Shown here one piece after another: positions 18,327 to 26,013 of a stretch of DNA of 64,000 nt (position 1 is the first letter of the stretch; every line of letters starts with the position of its first letter). The stretch covers positions 3,596,001 through 3,660,000 of the forward strand of contig NZ_CP096980.1 in assembly GCF_002006355.2 (NCBI RefSeq), in the 5' to 3' direction. The position numbers were made by a program, and so were the translations under genes. The notes under the pieces were generated by a model. That model saw nothing but the letters and a program-made list of their open reading frames with translations, did not search any database and was not told where the DNA came from. The stretch is from Clostridium felsineum DSM 794 (GTDB lineage Bacteria > Bacillota > Clostridia > Clostridiales > Clostridiaceae).

Positions 18327-19137
18327 TCATGCTTAAAATACTTAACATTGCTGCTTTAAAATATTCCTACCCAAGAGGTTCGACCCTAGAATCTTTTAAT
18401 GACTCAATGTTTTAGTATTTTTGCTTTATACACGTCATGCTTAAAATACTTAACATTGCGGCTTTAATATATTCCTACCCAAGACGTTCGACCCTGGAAT
18501 CTTTTAATGACTCAATGTTTTAGTATTTTTGCTTTATACACGTATCATGCTTAAAATACTTAACATTGCGGCTTTAATATATTCCTACCCAAGACGTTCG
18601 ACCCTGGAATCTTTTAATGACTCAATGTTTTAGTATTTTTGCTTTATACACGTATCATGCTTAAAATACTTAACATTGCGGCTTTAATATATTCCTACCC
18701 AAGACGTTCGACCCTGGAATCTTTTAATGACTCAATGTTTTAGTATTTTTGCTTTATACACGTATCATGCTTAAAATACTTAACATTGCGGCTTTAATAT
18801 ATTCCTACCCAAGACGTTCGACCCTGGAATCTTTTAATGACTCAATGTTTTAGTATTTTTGCTTTATACACGTATCATGCTTAAAATACTTAACATTGCG
18901 GCTTTAATATATTCCTACTCAAGAGGTTCGACCCTAGAATCTTTTAATGGCTCAATGTTTTAGTATTTTTGCTTTATACACGTATCATGCTTAAAATACT
19001 TAACATTGCGGCTTTAATATATTCCTACTCAAGAGGTTCGACCCTAGAATCTTTTAATGGCTCAATGTTTTAGTATTTTTGCTTTATACACGTATCATGC
19101 TTAAAATACTTAACATTGCGGCTTTAATATATTCCTA
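18327..19137. repeat. Tandem array of seven ~110-bp palindromic units plus a partial eighth
   Basis: Units begin (at TCATGC) at 18327, 18435, 18545, 18655, 18765, 18875, 18985 and 19095. Spacing is 108 for the first and exactly 110 for the rest; the eighth stops after 43 bases. Units 3-5 are identical in sequence, and unit 2 differs only at its first junction, where two bases are missing. Units 6 and 7 are identical to each other, and unit 1 is divergent. Each unit is a long imperfect palindrome: AAAATACT and AACATTG on the left pair with CAATGTT and AGTATTTT on the right, then ATTCC pairs with GGAAT around a 20-base loop containing GTTCGAC. The period is not a multiple of three and no reading frame runs through. 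It is not a CRISPR, since there are no unique spacers. Function unknown. Confidence 0.95.
18562..18640 (+). ncRNA. Candidate small RNA encoded by one array unit (unit 3 given as example)
   Basis: Inference. Reading the plus strand, TTGCTT at the end of a unit, 17 bases, then TAAAAT at the start of the next unit form a plausible promoter. Transcription would begin close to AACATTG. The transcript folds AACAUUG with CAAUGUU, encloses the inner ATTCC/GGAAT stem, and is followed by a T-rich tail (TTTTAGTATTTTT), as in an intrinsic terminator. That predicts a ~79-nucleotide RNA per unit, with the terminator tail of one unit abutting the -35 box of the next. The same arrangement recurs in units 3-7; in unit 2 the spacer is 15, and unit 1 lacks the TTGCTT box. 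Confidence 0.35.
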
Positions 19138-19164
19138 GTTAAAAAGTAGGAATATATTAAAAGC
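19121..19164. repeat. Inverted duplication capping the array
   Basis: The partial eighth unit ends in AATATATTCCTA (19126-19137). After a nine-base loop comes its exact reverse complement TAGGAATATATT (19147-19158); with one bulge the pairing extends to GCTTT/AAAGC. The right half of the unit is thus replaced by an inverted copy of its own left half, giving a much more perfect hairpin than the normal units. Confidence 0.85.
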
Positions 19165-19174
19165 TTCCTAAAAC

Positions 19175-19211
19175 AAAACTCAACTTGTCTACTGTGTACA
19201 AGTTGAGTTTT
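19175..19211 (-). terminator. Terminator of the cfa operon, possibly bidirectional
   Basis: AAAACTCAACTTGT and ACAAGTTGAGTTTT form a 14-bp perfect stem with a nine-base loop. On the minus strand a TTTTGTTTT tract follows, fitting the end of the cyclopropane synthase transcript. On the plus strand TTTTATT follows, so transcripts from the array would also stop here. Confidence 0.88.
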
Positions 19212-19241
19212 ATTCTAGAAAGCTTATGTATTCATATATTC

Positions 19242-20417
19242 CTATTTATACATATATTCTCTAGTCCATGATATCTCATCGTTTATATCTTTTGTGAATA
19301 CAAATTGATGTATATCTATATTTCCACTATTAAAAGATGCCGCACATGCATTAAGATACATTCTCCACATTCTTATGAAAGGCTCATCTTTTATTTTCTT
19401 TACTTCGTCCATAGCATTTTCAAAGTTTACTGCCCAATGCTCTAAAGTTCTTCCGTAATGTCTTCTAAGACTTTCAGCATCTACTAGATAAAAATCTTGT
19501 TCTGCAATGTTATCTACTAATTCTCTAACCGCAGGAACATATCCACCTGGGAATATATAATTATTTATCCAAGTGTTTGTACCACCTTTTTTAACTCCTG
19601 TTATACAGTGAAGAAGTGAAATTCCACCTTTATTGAGAAGCTTATTAACAGTTTCAAAATACTCAGGAATATTTTCTTTGCCTACATGCTCTATCATTCC
19701 AACACTTACTACTCTATCAAAGGTTCTATTTTTTATTTCTCTATAATCCTCAAGTATTACATCAACTCTTCCTTCTAGACCTTCATTTTTAATTCTTTCT
19801 TTAACAACCTTAAATTGCTCTTCACTTAATGTAACACCAAGTGCTTTAACTCCATATTCTTTTGCAGCTGTTGTTATAAGTTCTCCCCAACCACATCCTA
19901 TATCAAGTAAAGTAATATCTTTCTTTAATGATAATTTCTTTAATATATGTTCTACTTTATTTTTTTGTGCTTGTTCTAAAGTATCATCAGGTGATTTAAA
20001 ATATCCACAAGAATATGTCATTGTTTTATCAAGCCATAACTTATAAAAATCATTACCTATATCATAGTGAAATTTTATATCCTTCTTACTTTTTTTAATT
20101 GAATTAGGGATTATTTTAATTAATTTAGCGTATTTCTCGCCATTTCTCATAAAACTTTCTTTATTGTTATATAGGGATTGTATAACATCTTCGATACTAC
20201 CTTCAATATCAAATTTTCCTTCCATGTATCCTTCACCAAATGCCATAGATGGGTCTCTTATTATATCTGCTTTTGATATTGGTTCATTAAAAATTATTTT
20301 AAATTTGCTATCACCTTGTCCATATTTTTCTGTTTCACCATCCCAGAACTTAATTTCACATGCATCGGAAAAAAGTCCTTTAAATAAGGTTTTGTAAAAT
20401 ATTTTATTAGTATCCAT
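19242..20417 (-). CDS. cfa: Cyclopropane-fatty-acyl-phospholipid synthase
   Basis: 391 residues. Adds a methylene group from S-adenosylmethionine across double bonds of membrane phospholipid acyl chains. The SAM-binding motif TLLDIGCGWGEL lies near residue 170, preceded by KFHYDIGNDFYKLWLD and MTYSCGYF, with VSVGMIEHVG and YIFPGGYVP further on. All are standard for the family. Translated after GGGAGGTAAGTA and located 16 bases downstream of a MarR-type regulator in the same transcript, suggesting control in response to membrane or solvent stress. Confidence 0.95.
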   Translation of the reverse strand: MDTNKIFYKTLFKGLFSDACEIKFWDGETEKYGQGDSKFKIIFNEPISKADIIRDPSMAFGEGYMEGKFDIEGSIEDVIQSLYNNKESFMRNGEKYAKLIKIIPNSIKKSKKDIKFHYDIGNDFYKLWLDKTMTYSCGYFKSPDDTLEQAQKNKVEHILKKLSLKKDITLLDIGCGWGELITTAAKEYGVKALGVTLSEEQFKVVKERIKNEGLEGRVDVILEDYREIKNRTFDRVVSVGMIEHVGKENIPEYFETVNKLLNKGGISLLHCITGVKKGGTNTWINNYIFPGGYVPAVRELVDNIAEQDFYLVDAESLRRHYGRTLEHWAVNFENAMDEVKKIKDEPFIRMWRMYLNACAASFNSGNIDIHQFVFTKDINDEISWTREYMYK

Positions 20418-20433
20418 TACTTACCTCCCGGTA

Positions 20434-20895
20434 TTAAAATTTACTTTGCTCATTTATTTTATTTAATAGTATTGCCATATTATTGAGTGTTTGAATGAGT
20501 AAATCTAAATCCCCTTTACTTAAATGCCCCAATTTCTCACCAAAAGAATTATTTAAATCCTGTCTGCATCTATTTACTGTGTTTTCTCCTTTATCTGTAA
20601 GCGATATATATATTATTCTTCTATCTTTATCATCATTCAACCTATATGCCAAATCACTTTTCACTAAACAATCAACCCATGATGTAACATTAGGTTTATG
20701 AGCACAAAGAACTTTACCCAAATCAGTAATTGTAATTTTTTTATGATTTTCTAATGCAAATAAAACTTTTATACTAGAATTTGATAACTTATATTCAGAA
20801 AAAGCATTTTCTACTAATCCTAACATTGTCTTTGCAAATACTGGCATTACAGAAAACACGTCATTTATAATGTCATCAATTTGTTTATCGCTCAT
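20434..20895 (-). CDS. MarR family transcriptional regulator
   Basis: 153 residues. The winged HTH includes ITDLGKVLCAHKPNVTSWVDCLVKSDLAYRLNDDKDRRIIYISLTDKG, the typical MarR recognition helix and DxRxxxxxLT wing. First gene of the operon with cfa; it most likely represses its own promoter. An AT-rich palindrome (ATTATATATAAT) overlaps the -10 region of that promoter and could be the operator. Ligand unknown. Confidence 0.88.
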   Translation of the reverse strand: MSDKQIDDIINDVFSVMPVFAKTMLGLVENAFSEYKLSNSSIKVLFALENHKKITITDLGKVLCAHKPNVTSWVDCLVKSDLAYRLNDDKDRRIIYISLTDKGENTVNRCRQDLNNSFGEKLGHLSKGDLDLLIQTLNNMAILLNKINEQSKF

Positions 20896-20930
20896 TGTAA
20901 ATACTCCTAATTTGATTATATTTTATAACT

Positions 20931-20959
20931 ATTATATATAATAACAATTTTTTTGTCAA
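20931..20959 (-). promoter_or_regulatory. Promoter of the MarR-cfa operon
   Basis: Minus strand TTGACA (20959-20954), 17-base spacer, TATAAT (20936-20931). The palindrome ATTATATATAAT overlaps the -10 box and may be the MarR operator, which is an inference from position only. Confidence 0.75.
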
Positions 20960-21007
20960 TTTTCGTACTATCTGTATTATTAGATTTAACTAATTTATTC
21001 CATATAA

Positions 21008-21046
21008 AAAATAAGACTTACGAGAAACTTTAATCTCATAAACCTT
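21008..21046 (-). terminator. Probable weak terminator after the EamA exporter gene
   Basis: An imperfect stem (ATAAG...GAGA with TCTC...CTTAT) lies about 35 bases downstream of the EamA stop, with T-rich sequence beyond on the minus strand. Several mismatches make this only a likely terminator. Confidence 0.4.
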
Positions 21047-21080
21047 ATACTATATTCTATAAAATATATAAATATTACTT

Positions 21081-21995
21081 TTATTTTTTTGTTGTTGATA
21101 AAATTATGGTAGTTAATATTATAAAAATACTACCTACCCACTCTAAAATACTAAAATGAATACCCAAAAATACCAAAGATAAAATTGCTGCTGACAACGG
21201 TTCAAACGCTCCTAGTATACTTGCCTCTGTAGGTTTTATAATCTTTATACTCTCCATATAAAGCCAAAATGGAATGAGTGTACCTATGATTATCACAATA
21301 ACCACAGATGAAACAGACATCAGGCTTACTTTTCCCGAAAAATTAAAAGGATTATGTACAAATGACATTAGAATACCACCTATAATCATTCCCCAACCTG
21401 CAACTAAATTTGATCCCCATTTAGCTAATATTCTTCTTGGCTGAAGAGTATTAAACGCTGCTGCAACTGCTGAAATAATCCCCCAAAAAAGCGTCATTTT
21501 AGAAATATTTATAGCTTTTATATCACCTTTTGTAATTATAAAAAACGTACCAATTAGAGCAAGAATAATAGCTAAAATTTCATATATACTTGGCCACTTT
21601 TTTAAGTGTAGTATTAAATATAAAGTAATTATAACGGGTGATAAATATTGTAATATTGTTGCTGTCGCTGCATTACTGTATTTAATAGTAACAAAATATG
21701 TATATTGAACCGCAAGCATTCCTCCAAAACCAAAAATAATAAAACTAAAAGCATCATGTTTATTTTTAAATACTCTAAATATATTTTTTTTAGTTTTAAC
21801 CTGTGTAATTGCTAATAAAAAACCTCCAGCTATTAATAACCTAACTACTACAAGCCACTCAGGACTAAATCCTCCCTCTTGAAATAAAAACTGTGCAGCT
21901 ATACCTGATACTCCCCATAAAGTTGAAGCTGATATAGCAAATATAAATCCTTTCTTTCTTAAATAATTATCTTTTAAATTTTCTTCCTTTGTCAT
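21081..21995 (-). CDS. EamA/DMT family transporter
   Basis: 304 residues with ten predicted membrane segments arranged as two EamA repeats; FAISASTLWGVSGIAAQFLF begins the first and LFWGIISAVAAAFNTLQP the second. Such proteins export or import small metabolites such as amino acids; the substrate cannot be read. The ATG at 21995 was preferred to an in-frame GTG five codons upstream that overlaps the AAAGGTG ribosome binding site. Transcribed alone. Confidence 0.88.
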   Translation of the reverse strand: MTKEENLKDNYLRKKGFIFAISASTLWGVSGIAAQFLFQEGGFSPEWLVVVRLLIAGGFLLAITQVKTKKNIFRVFKNKHDAFSFIIFGFGGMLAVQYTYFVTIKYSNAATATILQYLSPVIITLYLILHLKKWPSIYEILAIILALIGTFFIITKGDIKAINISKMTLFWGIISAVAAAFNTLQPRRILAKWGSNLVAGWGMIIGGILMSFVHNPFNFSGKVSLMSVSSVVIVIIIGTLIPFWLYMESIKIIKPTEASILGAFEPLSAAILSLVFLGIHFSILEWVGSIFIILTTIILSTTKK

Positions 21996-22037
21996 ATAAA
22001 TTTTACACACCTTTTTATAAATTCATAAACTACATAA

Positions 22038-22079
22038 AATTATGTATGCATTATAGTAAATTAAACTGCATACATAATT
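22038..22079 (-). terminator. Terminator of the holin-like gene
   Basis: AATTATGTATGCA and TGCATACATAATT form a 13-bp perfect stem with a 16-base loop. A short T run follows on the minus strand. It lies between the holin-like gene and the EamA gene and could also act as an operator for the latter. Confidence 0.6.
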
Positions 22080-22141
22080 GATTTCCTACACTATATATCC
22101 TATCACAGCTATAATTTCTATTCAACAATGTTATATTATAC

Positions 22142-22591
22142 TTACTTTGGACCTTCAATAGCTGCTGAATTACTATGACCAAGCTCATTAACTGCATTTT
22201 TTATTGCTGCATCTATTAGCTGTTTTTTACTATCATCTACATCTATATTAAGCTCTTTAAGAACATTTAAAACAACACTTTTTGCAACCGCTTCTCTATC
22301 ACACTTATCTATTTCTCCTGCATGATATAGCTGTTCTGCATCTCCAACAGCTATTTCTGCCCATTTTTCAACTATTTGTAAAATATTCACCACGTTATTA
22401 TTGGGCATCAAAGTTTTTACAATATTTAAAATATCCCCCGAAGAATCGACTACTTTTTTAGTTTGATCTAGTAAATCCTGCACTTTTATTCCTTTTCTTT
22501 TTAGTACAGGAAATATTATAAGCATTACTATAATTACACCTACTAATGCTCCTACAATACCCGACCATGTTACCAATTCAATATTCTCCAT
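22142..22591 (-). CDS. Phage holin LLH-like membrane protein
   Basis: 149 residues. One N-terminal membrane segment (residues about 8-30) is followed by a mostly helical soluble part: KAVVDSSGD-like coil, VVNILQIVEKWAEIAVGDAEQLYHAGEI, and a C-terminal DDSKKQLIDAAIKNAVNELG. This resembles the LL-H holin family, but there are no phage genes around it, so it may be a domesticated or misnamed membrane protein. The start was placed at the ATG after GAGGGGGGATTCTT. It begins only 38 bases after the terminator of the xpt operon, so its promoter must overlap that hairpin, or it depends on read-through. Confidence 0.6.
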   Translation of the reverse strand: MENIELVTWSGIVGALVGVIIVMLIIFPVLKRKGIKVQDLLDQTKKVVDSSGDILNIVKTLMPNNNVVNILQIVEKWAEIAVGDAEQLYHAGEIDKCDREAVAKSVVLNVLKELNIDVDDSKKQLIDAAIKNAVNELGHSNSAAIEGPK

Positions 22592-22628
22592 AAGAATCCC
22601 CCCCTCAAAACATAATATTCTTTCAAAA

Positions 22629-22660
22629 TAAAAAAAGTGCAATTTTTAATTTGCACTTTT
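22629..22660 (-). terminator. Terminator of the pbuX-xpt operon
   Basis: On the minus strand AAAAGTGCAA, a seven-base loop and TTGCACTTTT form a stem followed by TTTATTTT. It lies just after the xpt stop codon. Confidence 0.88.
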
Positions 22661-22672
22661 GGGGAAAAATAA

Positions 22673-23245
22673 TTATATAATGAACTCTATTAAATTTTTT
22701 TCTAGTTTTTTTATTCTGGCAAGAGAATAAACATCATATCCCTTTTCTTCAAGGGACTTTCTCCCCTTTTGGAAGGACTTTTCAATTACAATACCTATTC
22801 CTGAAACTTTAGCACCTGCACCTTCTACTAAACGAACAGCTCCTAAAGATGCTTCTCCATTTGCCAAAAAATCATCAATAATAAGTATTTTATCCTCTTC
22901 ACATATGTATTTTTTTAAAAGCGTAAGTTCATAATCTGCTCCTTTGGTAAATGAGTGTACTGTAGTTTGATATACATCTTCACTCATGGTATTTGGCTTT
23001 TGCTTTTTTAGAATAACCATAGGTATGTCCATTTGCATTGCTGTCATTACGGCTGGTGCAATACCCGAACTCTCAATTGTAAATATTTTCGTTATTCCTC
23101 TGCCCGAAAAATACTCTCTAAAATACGTACCAATCTCATACATAAGCTTCGGATCAACCTTATGATTTAAAAACGAATCAACCTTTAGCACATTTTCATT
23201 AATTGCTCTGCCTTCTTCTAATATTCTTTCACGTAATTTCTTCAT
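22673..23245 (-). CDS. xpt: Xanthine phosphoribosyltransferase
   Basis: 190 residues. Converts xanthine and PRPP to XMP. The PRPP-binding motif is ILIIDDFLANGEAS near residue 125, and the N-terminal LRERILEEGRAINENVLKVDSFLNHKVDP is characteristic of Xpt. Second gene after the xanthine permease, 15 bases apart, both under the guanine riboswitch. Assignment follows from sequence and context together. Confidence 0.95.
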   Translation of the reverse strand: MKKLRERILEEGRAINENVLKVDSFLNHKVDPKLMYEIGTYFREYFSGRGITKIFTIESSGIAPAVMTAMQMDIPMVILKKQKPNTMSEDVYQTTVHSFTKGADYELTLLKKYICEEDKILIIDDFLANGEASLGAVRLVEGAGAKVSGIGIVIEKSFQKGRKSLEEKGYDVYSLARIKKLEKNLIEFII

Positions 23246-23260
23246 AATACTACACTCCTT

Positions 23261-24565
23261 CTATTTTTCCTTTAATATTAAGTTCAATATAAGTGCTGCT
23301 ATCGTTCCCGTTGAAATTCCTGAAGAAAAAATCATCTTTAAACTTTCAGGTAAACCTGATAATATTTCTGGTCTAAATGTAACTCCAAGTCCGAGTCCTA
23401 TTGAAGTAGCTATTATAAGTATATTTCTATTATTTAAATTCACATGACTTAATGTTTGTATACCAGCTGCTGCAACAGTTCCAAACATTACTATTCCAAC
23501 ACCACCAAGTACTGGTTGTGGCATAACATTAATAACCCCAGAAAACTTAGGAACTAAACCTAAAATTATTAAAATTATTCCTGCTACTAGTGTAACATAT
23601 CTACTTGCAACCTTAGTAAGTGGAATCAAACCTACATTTTGACTAAAAGAAGTATTTGGCATAGCTCCAAACATTCCGGCTAAAATACTTCCGATACCAT
23701 CAGAAAGTACACCTTTTGAAATTCTTGTATCGTCATCTATATCTGATATCTCGTTTATGGCCCTAAGATTTCCTACCGTACTTATTACTGAAACAAAATA
23801 AGCAGGTATAAAAGGAAGAAGTGCACTTAAGTTAAATTTAACACCATATTGAAATACCGCTGGAACACTAATAACTTTAAGACCAGCTATTGTAGAAAAA
23901 TCCACCATTCCGAGTGGTATACATATAATATATCCTACTACCATTCCAATTAAAATTGATGCACTACTGACAAGTCCTTTACCATAATGATTTATAAGTA
24001 ATGTTACAATCATTACTATTAAAGCAATTGTAATATTTTGAAGGGACCCATAATTTTTAGCACCAGAGCCTCCAGCTGCCCAATCTATAGATACTGGTAA
24101 AAGTGTAAGTCCAATAAGACATACAACTATTCCTGTCACTACCTTTGGGAATAACTTCATTATGTGTTTTATAAAAAAACTTAAAATAACAACTATAATT
24201 GCTCCAAGTATTGTTGCACCAAAAATTCCTGCAAGTCCAAATTTTTTTCCAACGACCGCAGCTGGTGCAACAAAAGTTATATCTGTACCCATTATACACG
24301 CTACTCGTGCTCCCACAGAGTATACTCCCTTTGATTGTATAAAAGTAGCTACTCCAGCCATTAATATTGCCGCACTCAAAAGTGCTGTTGAGGTTTCAGC
24401 ATTAAGCTTTAAAGAAGATGCTACTATTATTGGTACTACAATAATGCCTCCAAAAGCTGCAAATATATGCTGAAAAGCAAGCAGTATTCTAGAAATTAAC
24501 TTTGGCTTGTCCTCAACTCCATACATTAGTTCAACTTGTGCTTCTTTTTTAATCTTTTCTTCCAT
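23261..24565 (-). CDS. pbuX: Xanthine permease (NCS2 family)
   Basis: 434 residues, about 14 membrane segments. NCS2 signatures: LAFQHIFAAFGGIIVVPII at the start, GARVACIMGTDITFVAPAAVVG, and NTSFSQNVGLIPLTKVASRYV with the substrate-site Gln/Asn. Imports xanthine (and possibly uric acid) by proton symport. First gene of the operon, directly downstream of a guanine riboswitch, which matches the arrangement in Bacillus though with the gene order reversed. Confidence 0.95.
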   Translation of the reverse strand: MEEKIKKEAQVELMYGVEDKPKLISRILLAFQHIFAAFGGIIVVPIIVASSLKLNAETSTALLSAAILMAGVATFIQSKGVYSVGARVACIMGTDITFVAPAAVVGKKFGLAGIFGATILGAIIVVILSFFIKHIMKLFPKVVTGIVVCLIGLTLLPVSIDWAAGGSGAKNYGSLQNITIALIVMIVTLLINHYGKGLVSSASILIGMVVGYIICIPLGMVDFSTIAGLKVISVPAVFQYGVKFNLSALLPFIPAYFVSVISTVGNLRAINEISDIDDDTRISKGVLSDGIGSILAGMFGAMPNTSFSQNVGLIPLTKVASRYVTLVAGIILIILGLVPKFSGVINVMPQPVLGGVGIVMFGTVAAAGIQTLSHVNLNNRNILIIATSIGLGLGVTFRPEILSGLPESLKMIFSSGISTGTIAALILNLILKEK

Positions 24566-24600
24566 ATTTAGTATCTCCTATTTTATAAAATTGTATATAT

Positions 24601-24630
24601 AAAAAAATACCTCAAAAAATGAGGTATTTT
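24601..24630 (-). terminator. Expression-platform terminator of the guanine riboswitch
   Basis: Minus strand AAATACCTC, a short loop and GAGGTATTT with seven T residues. The 5' arm AATACCTC is complementary to GAGGTATT, which overlaps the 3' strand of the aptamer stem P1. Ligand binding would therefore release the terminator, giving an OFF switch. Confidence 0.9.
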
Positions 24631-24668
24631 AGATAAACTATATAATTTGCTTATACAATTAATAATAC

Positions 24669-24732
24669 CTCGTAGTCTGCTATTTACGGCAGCAGGTAGA
24701 AACTTCCGGACCATATTACCGGTGTATACGAG
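24669..24732 (-). promoter_or_regulatory. Guanine-sensing purine riboswitch aptamer
   Basis: P1 pairs CTCGTA with TACGAG; P2 is CCGG-TAATATGGT-CCGG and P3 is CTGCT-GCCGTAAAT-AGCAG. The two loops carry the conserved kissing sequences, and the junction has AGTTTCTAC. The discriminating base in the 3' junction (GACTACG) is C, which specifies guanine or hypoxanthine rather than adenine. A TATAAT lies upstream at 24765-24760. Confidence 0.96.
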
Positions 24733-24851
24733 AATTCCTTACGTATTTTTCATATAAAGATTATAACATATTAAGACTACATTTACAGTTATTTTTTATT
24801 TTCAACTTGTAAATTATATACGTTTATGTAACAATTATTATTATAAGTATA

Positions 24852-24880
24852 TTTAAGTCGATAAGTTGTATTCTTATAAT
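24852..24880 (+). promoter_or_regulatory. Probable promoter of the glucosaminidase-like gene
   Basis: TTTAAG, 17 bases, TATAAT at 24875-24880, about 38 bases before the start codon. The -35 box is weak. This and the riboswitch account for most of the 350-base gap between pbuX and this gene; nothing else was seen there. Confidence 0.5.
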
Positions 24881-24917
24881 TTATAATTCGTAGACTAGGA
24901 TTGGAGTTTCTTTCATT

Positions 24918-25985
24918 ATGGAATCTTTAGTAAAAGAACTTGAAAACACAGAAGTACTTTCAAAAAAAGATATAATTACACTTAAAAGCTATATCCACAA
25001 AAAATATAATAACTTTTCAAATAATGAAAGAGCAAAAATTCTATCAAATACAATACATCAAATCCTTGATAAAAGCATAAAGGGTTTAAAAATTGATTAT
25101 TATAATGCTATAAAAAATGACCTTATAAAATCATTAATAACTTCTACCAGTGAATCTTCTATAAAGCTAATTGATATTTTAAATAAATACCTATCACTTC
25201 AAGATAGTTCTTACGAGTATTCTGAAGACGTTTTAAATTGGGTTACTAATCATGTAAATACGGAATTTTCAAAGTCTGAGCTTAATGCTGCCTTCAATTT
25301 GAATTTTCCAGTTGAACCCCAAAGTAAACTAGAAACTCAAAGTCACTATGAATCAACAGCCATAGTTAATGCCCCAGAAACTTTACATAAAAACATTATT
25401 GCACTAATTTTCTCAATTATGATTTTTATAGTTATATCACTATCAATATTTATAATTAAATATAATCCTATAATTTCCAAGACCCAAAACATAAGTAAAA
25501 ATAAATCAAGCACCAATTCTAAAGTCATTAATAAAACTATAACTGATGATTTCTCAAAGCTTCCATCGGATTTTAAATATAAATCTATAAACACCAATAA
25601 TCTTAGACATTACTTAAATACTAAAAATTCTTTATTAGCCTTTGAACCCTACTTTTCTAAAATAATAAAAGTATGTAAAAACTACAACTTAAATCCTCTA
25701 CTTCTATTTGCAATAACTGGTCAAGAGCAGGCTTTTGTACCAATAGATGCTCCAAAAGCAAAACAAATAGCCAACAATCCCTTCAATGTATACCACAGTT
25801 GGAAGGAGTATAATACAAGCATCGAAGATTCAACAAAAATAGCAGCTAAAACTATAATAAATGAATGCAGCAATTTACCCCAAAATACTGACCCATTCCA
25901 TTGGCTAAATAAAAGCTATGCTGAAGATCCAAGTTGGGGGGCTGGTGTGGAAAGCCTTTTTAAAGAACTTCAAAAAAACAATTAA
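24918..25985 (+). CDS. Membrane-anchored glucosaminidase-like protein
   Basis: 355 residues. About 155 N-terminal residues are cytoplasmic and helical, followed by one membrane segment (about 156-180, IIALIFSIMIFIVISLSIFII), a Ser/Asn/Lys-rich linker, and a C-terminal domain of 120 residues outside the membrane. The latter (NLNPLLLFAITGQEQAF, NNPFNVYHSWKEY, DPSWGAGVESLFKEL) resembles lysozyme-fold glucosaminidase or transglycosylase domains, with Glu in GQEQAF a candidate catalytic acid. The unusual topology, a large cytoplasmic part joined to a wall hydrolase, suggests regulation from inside the cell. Function inferred only. Confidence 0.55.
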   Translation: MESLVKELENTEVLSKKDIITLKSYIHKKYNNFSNNERAKILSNTIHQILDKSIKGLKIDYYNAIKNDLIKSLITSTSESSIKLIDILNKYLSLQDSSYEYSEDVLNWVTNHVNTEFSKSELNAAFNLNFPVEPQSKLETQSHYESTAIVNAPETLHKNIIALIFSIMIFIVISLSIFIIKYNPIISKTQNISKNKSSTNSKVINKTITDDFSKLPSDFKYKSINTNNLRHYLNTKNSLLAFEPYFSKIIKVCKNYNLNPLLLFAITGQEQAFVPIDAPKAKQIANNPFNVYHSWKEYNTSIEDSTKIAAKTIINECSNLPQNTDPFHWLNKSYAEDPSWGAGVESLFKELQKNN

Positions 25986-26013
25986 AAAATAGTACCTATC
26001 TTGGTACTATTTT
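25984..26013. terminator. Bidirectional terminator
   Basis: AAAATAGTACC and GGTACTATTTT form an 11-bp stem with a six-base loop. The stop codon of the minus-strand lipoprotein gene lies inside the loop. Confidence 0.88.

Noticed and set aside
18327..19137. CRISPR array
   Set aside because: Units are contiguous and nearly identical with no unique spacers between short repeats, and no cas genes are in the window.
18327..19137. tRNA-like elements because of GTTCGAC in the loop
   Set aside because: No five-base T-stem flanks the motif and no acceptor or anticodon arms can be built.
18327..19137. Integron attC cassette sites
   Set aside because: No genes lie between the palindromes, no integrase is near, and core GTTRRRY/RYYYAAC pairs were not found in the right places.
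22142..22591. Prophage remnant around the holin-like gene
   Set aside because: Neighbours are xanthine salvage and an EamA exporter; no integrase, lysin, structural gene or attachment repeats were seen.
24057..24299. Cys- and Trp-rich minus-strand frame inside pbuX
   Set aside because: It lies in another frame of the well-supported permease gene and looks like an alternate-frame translation.
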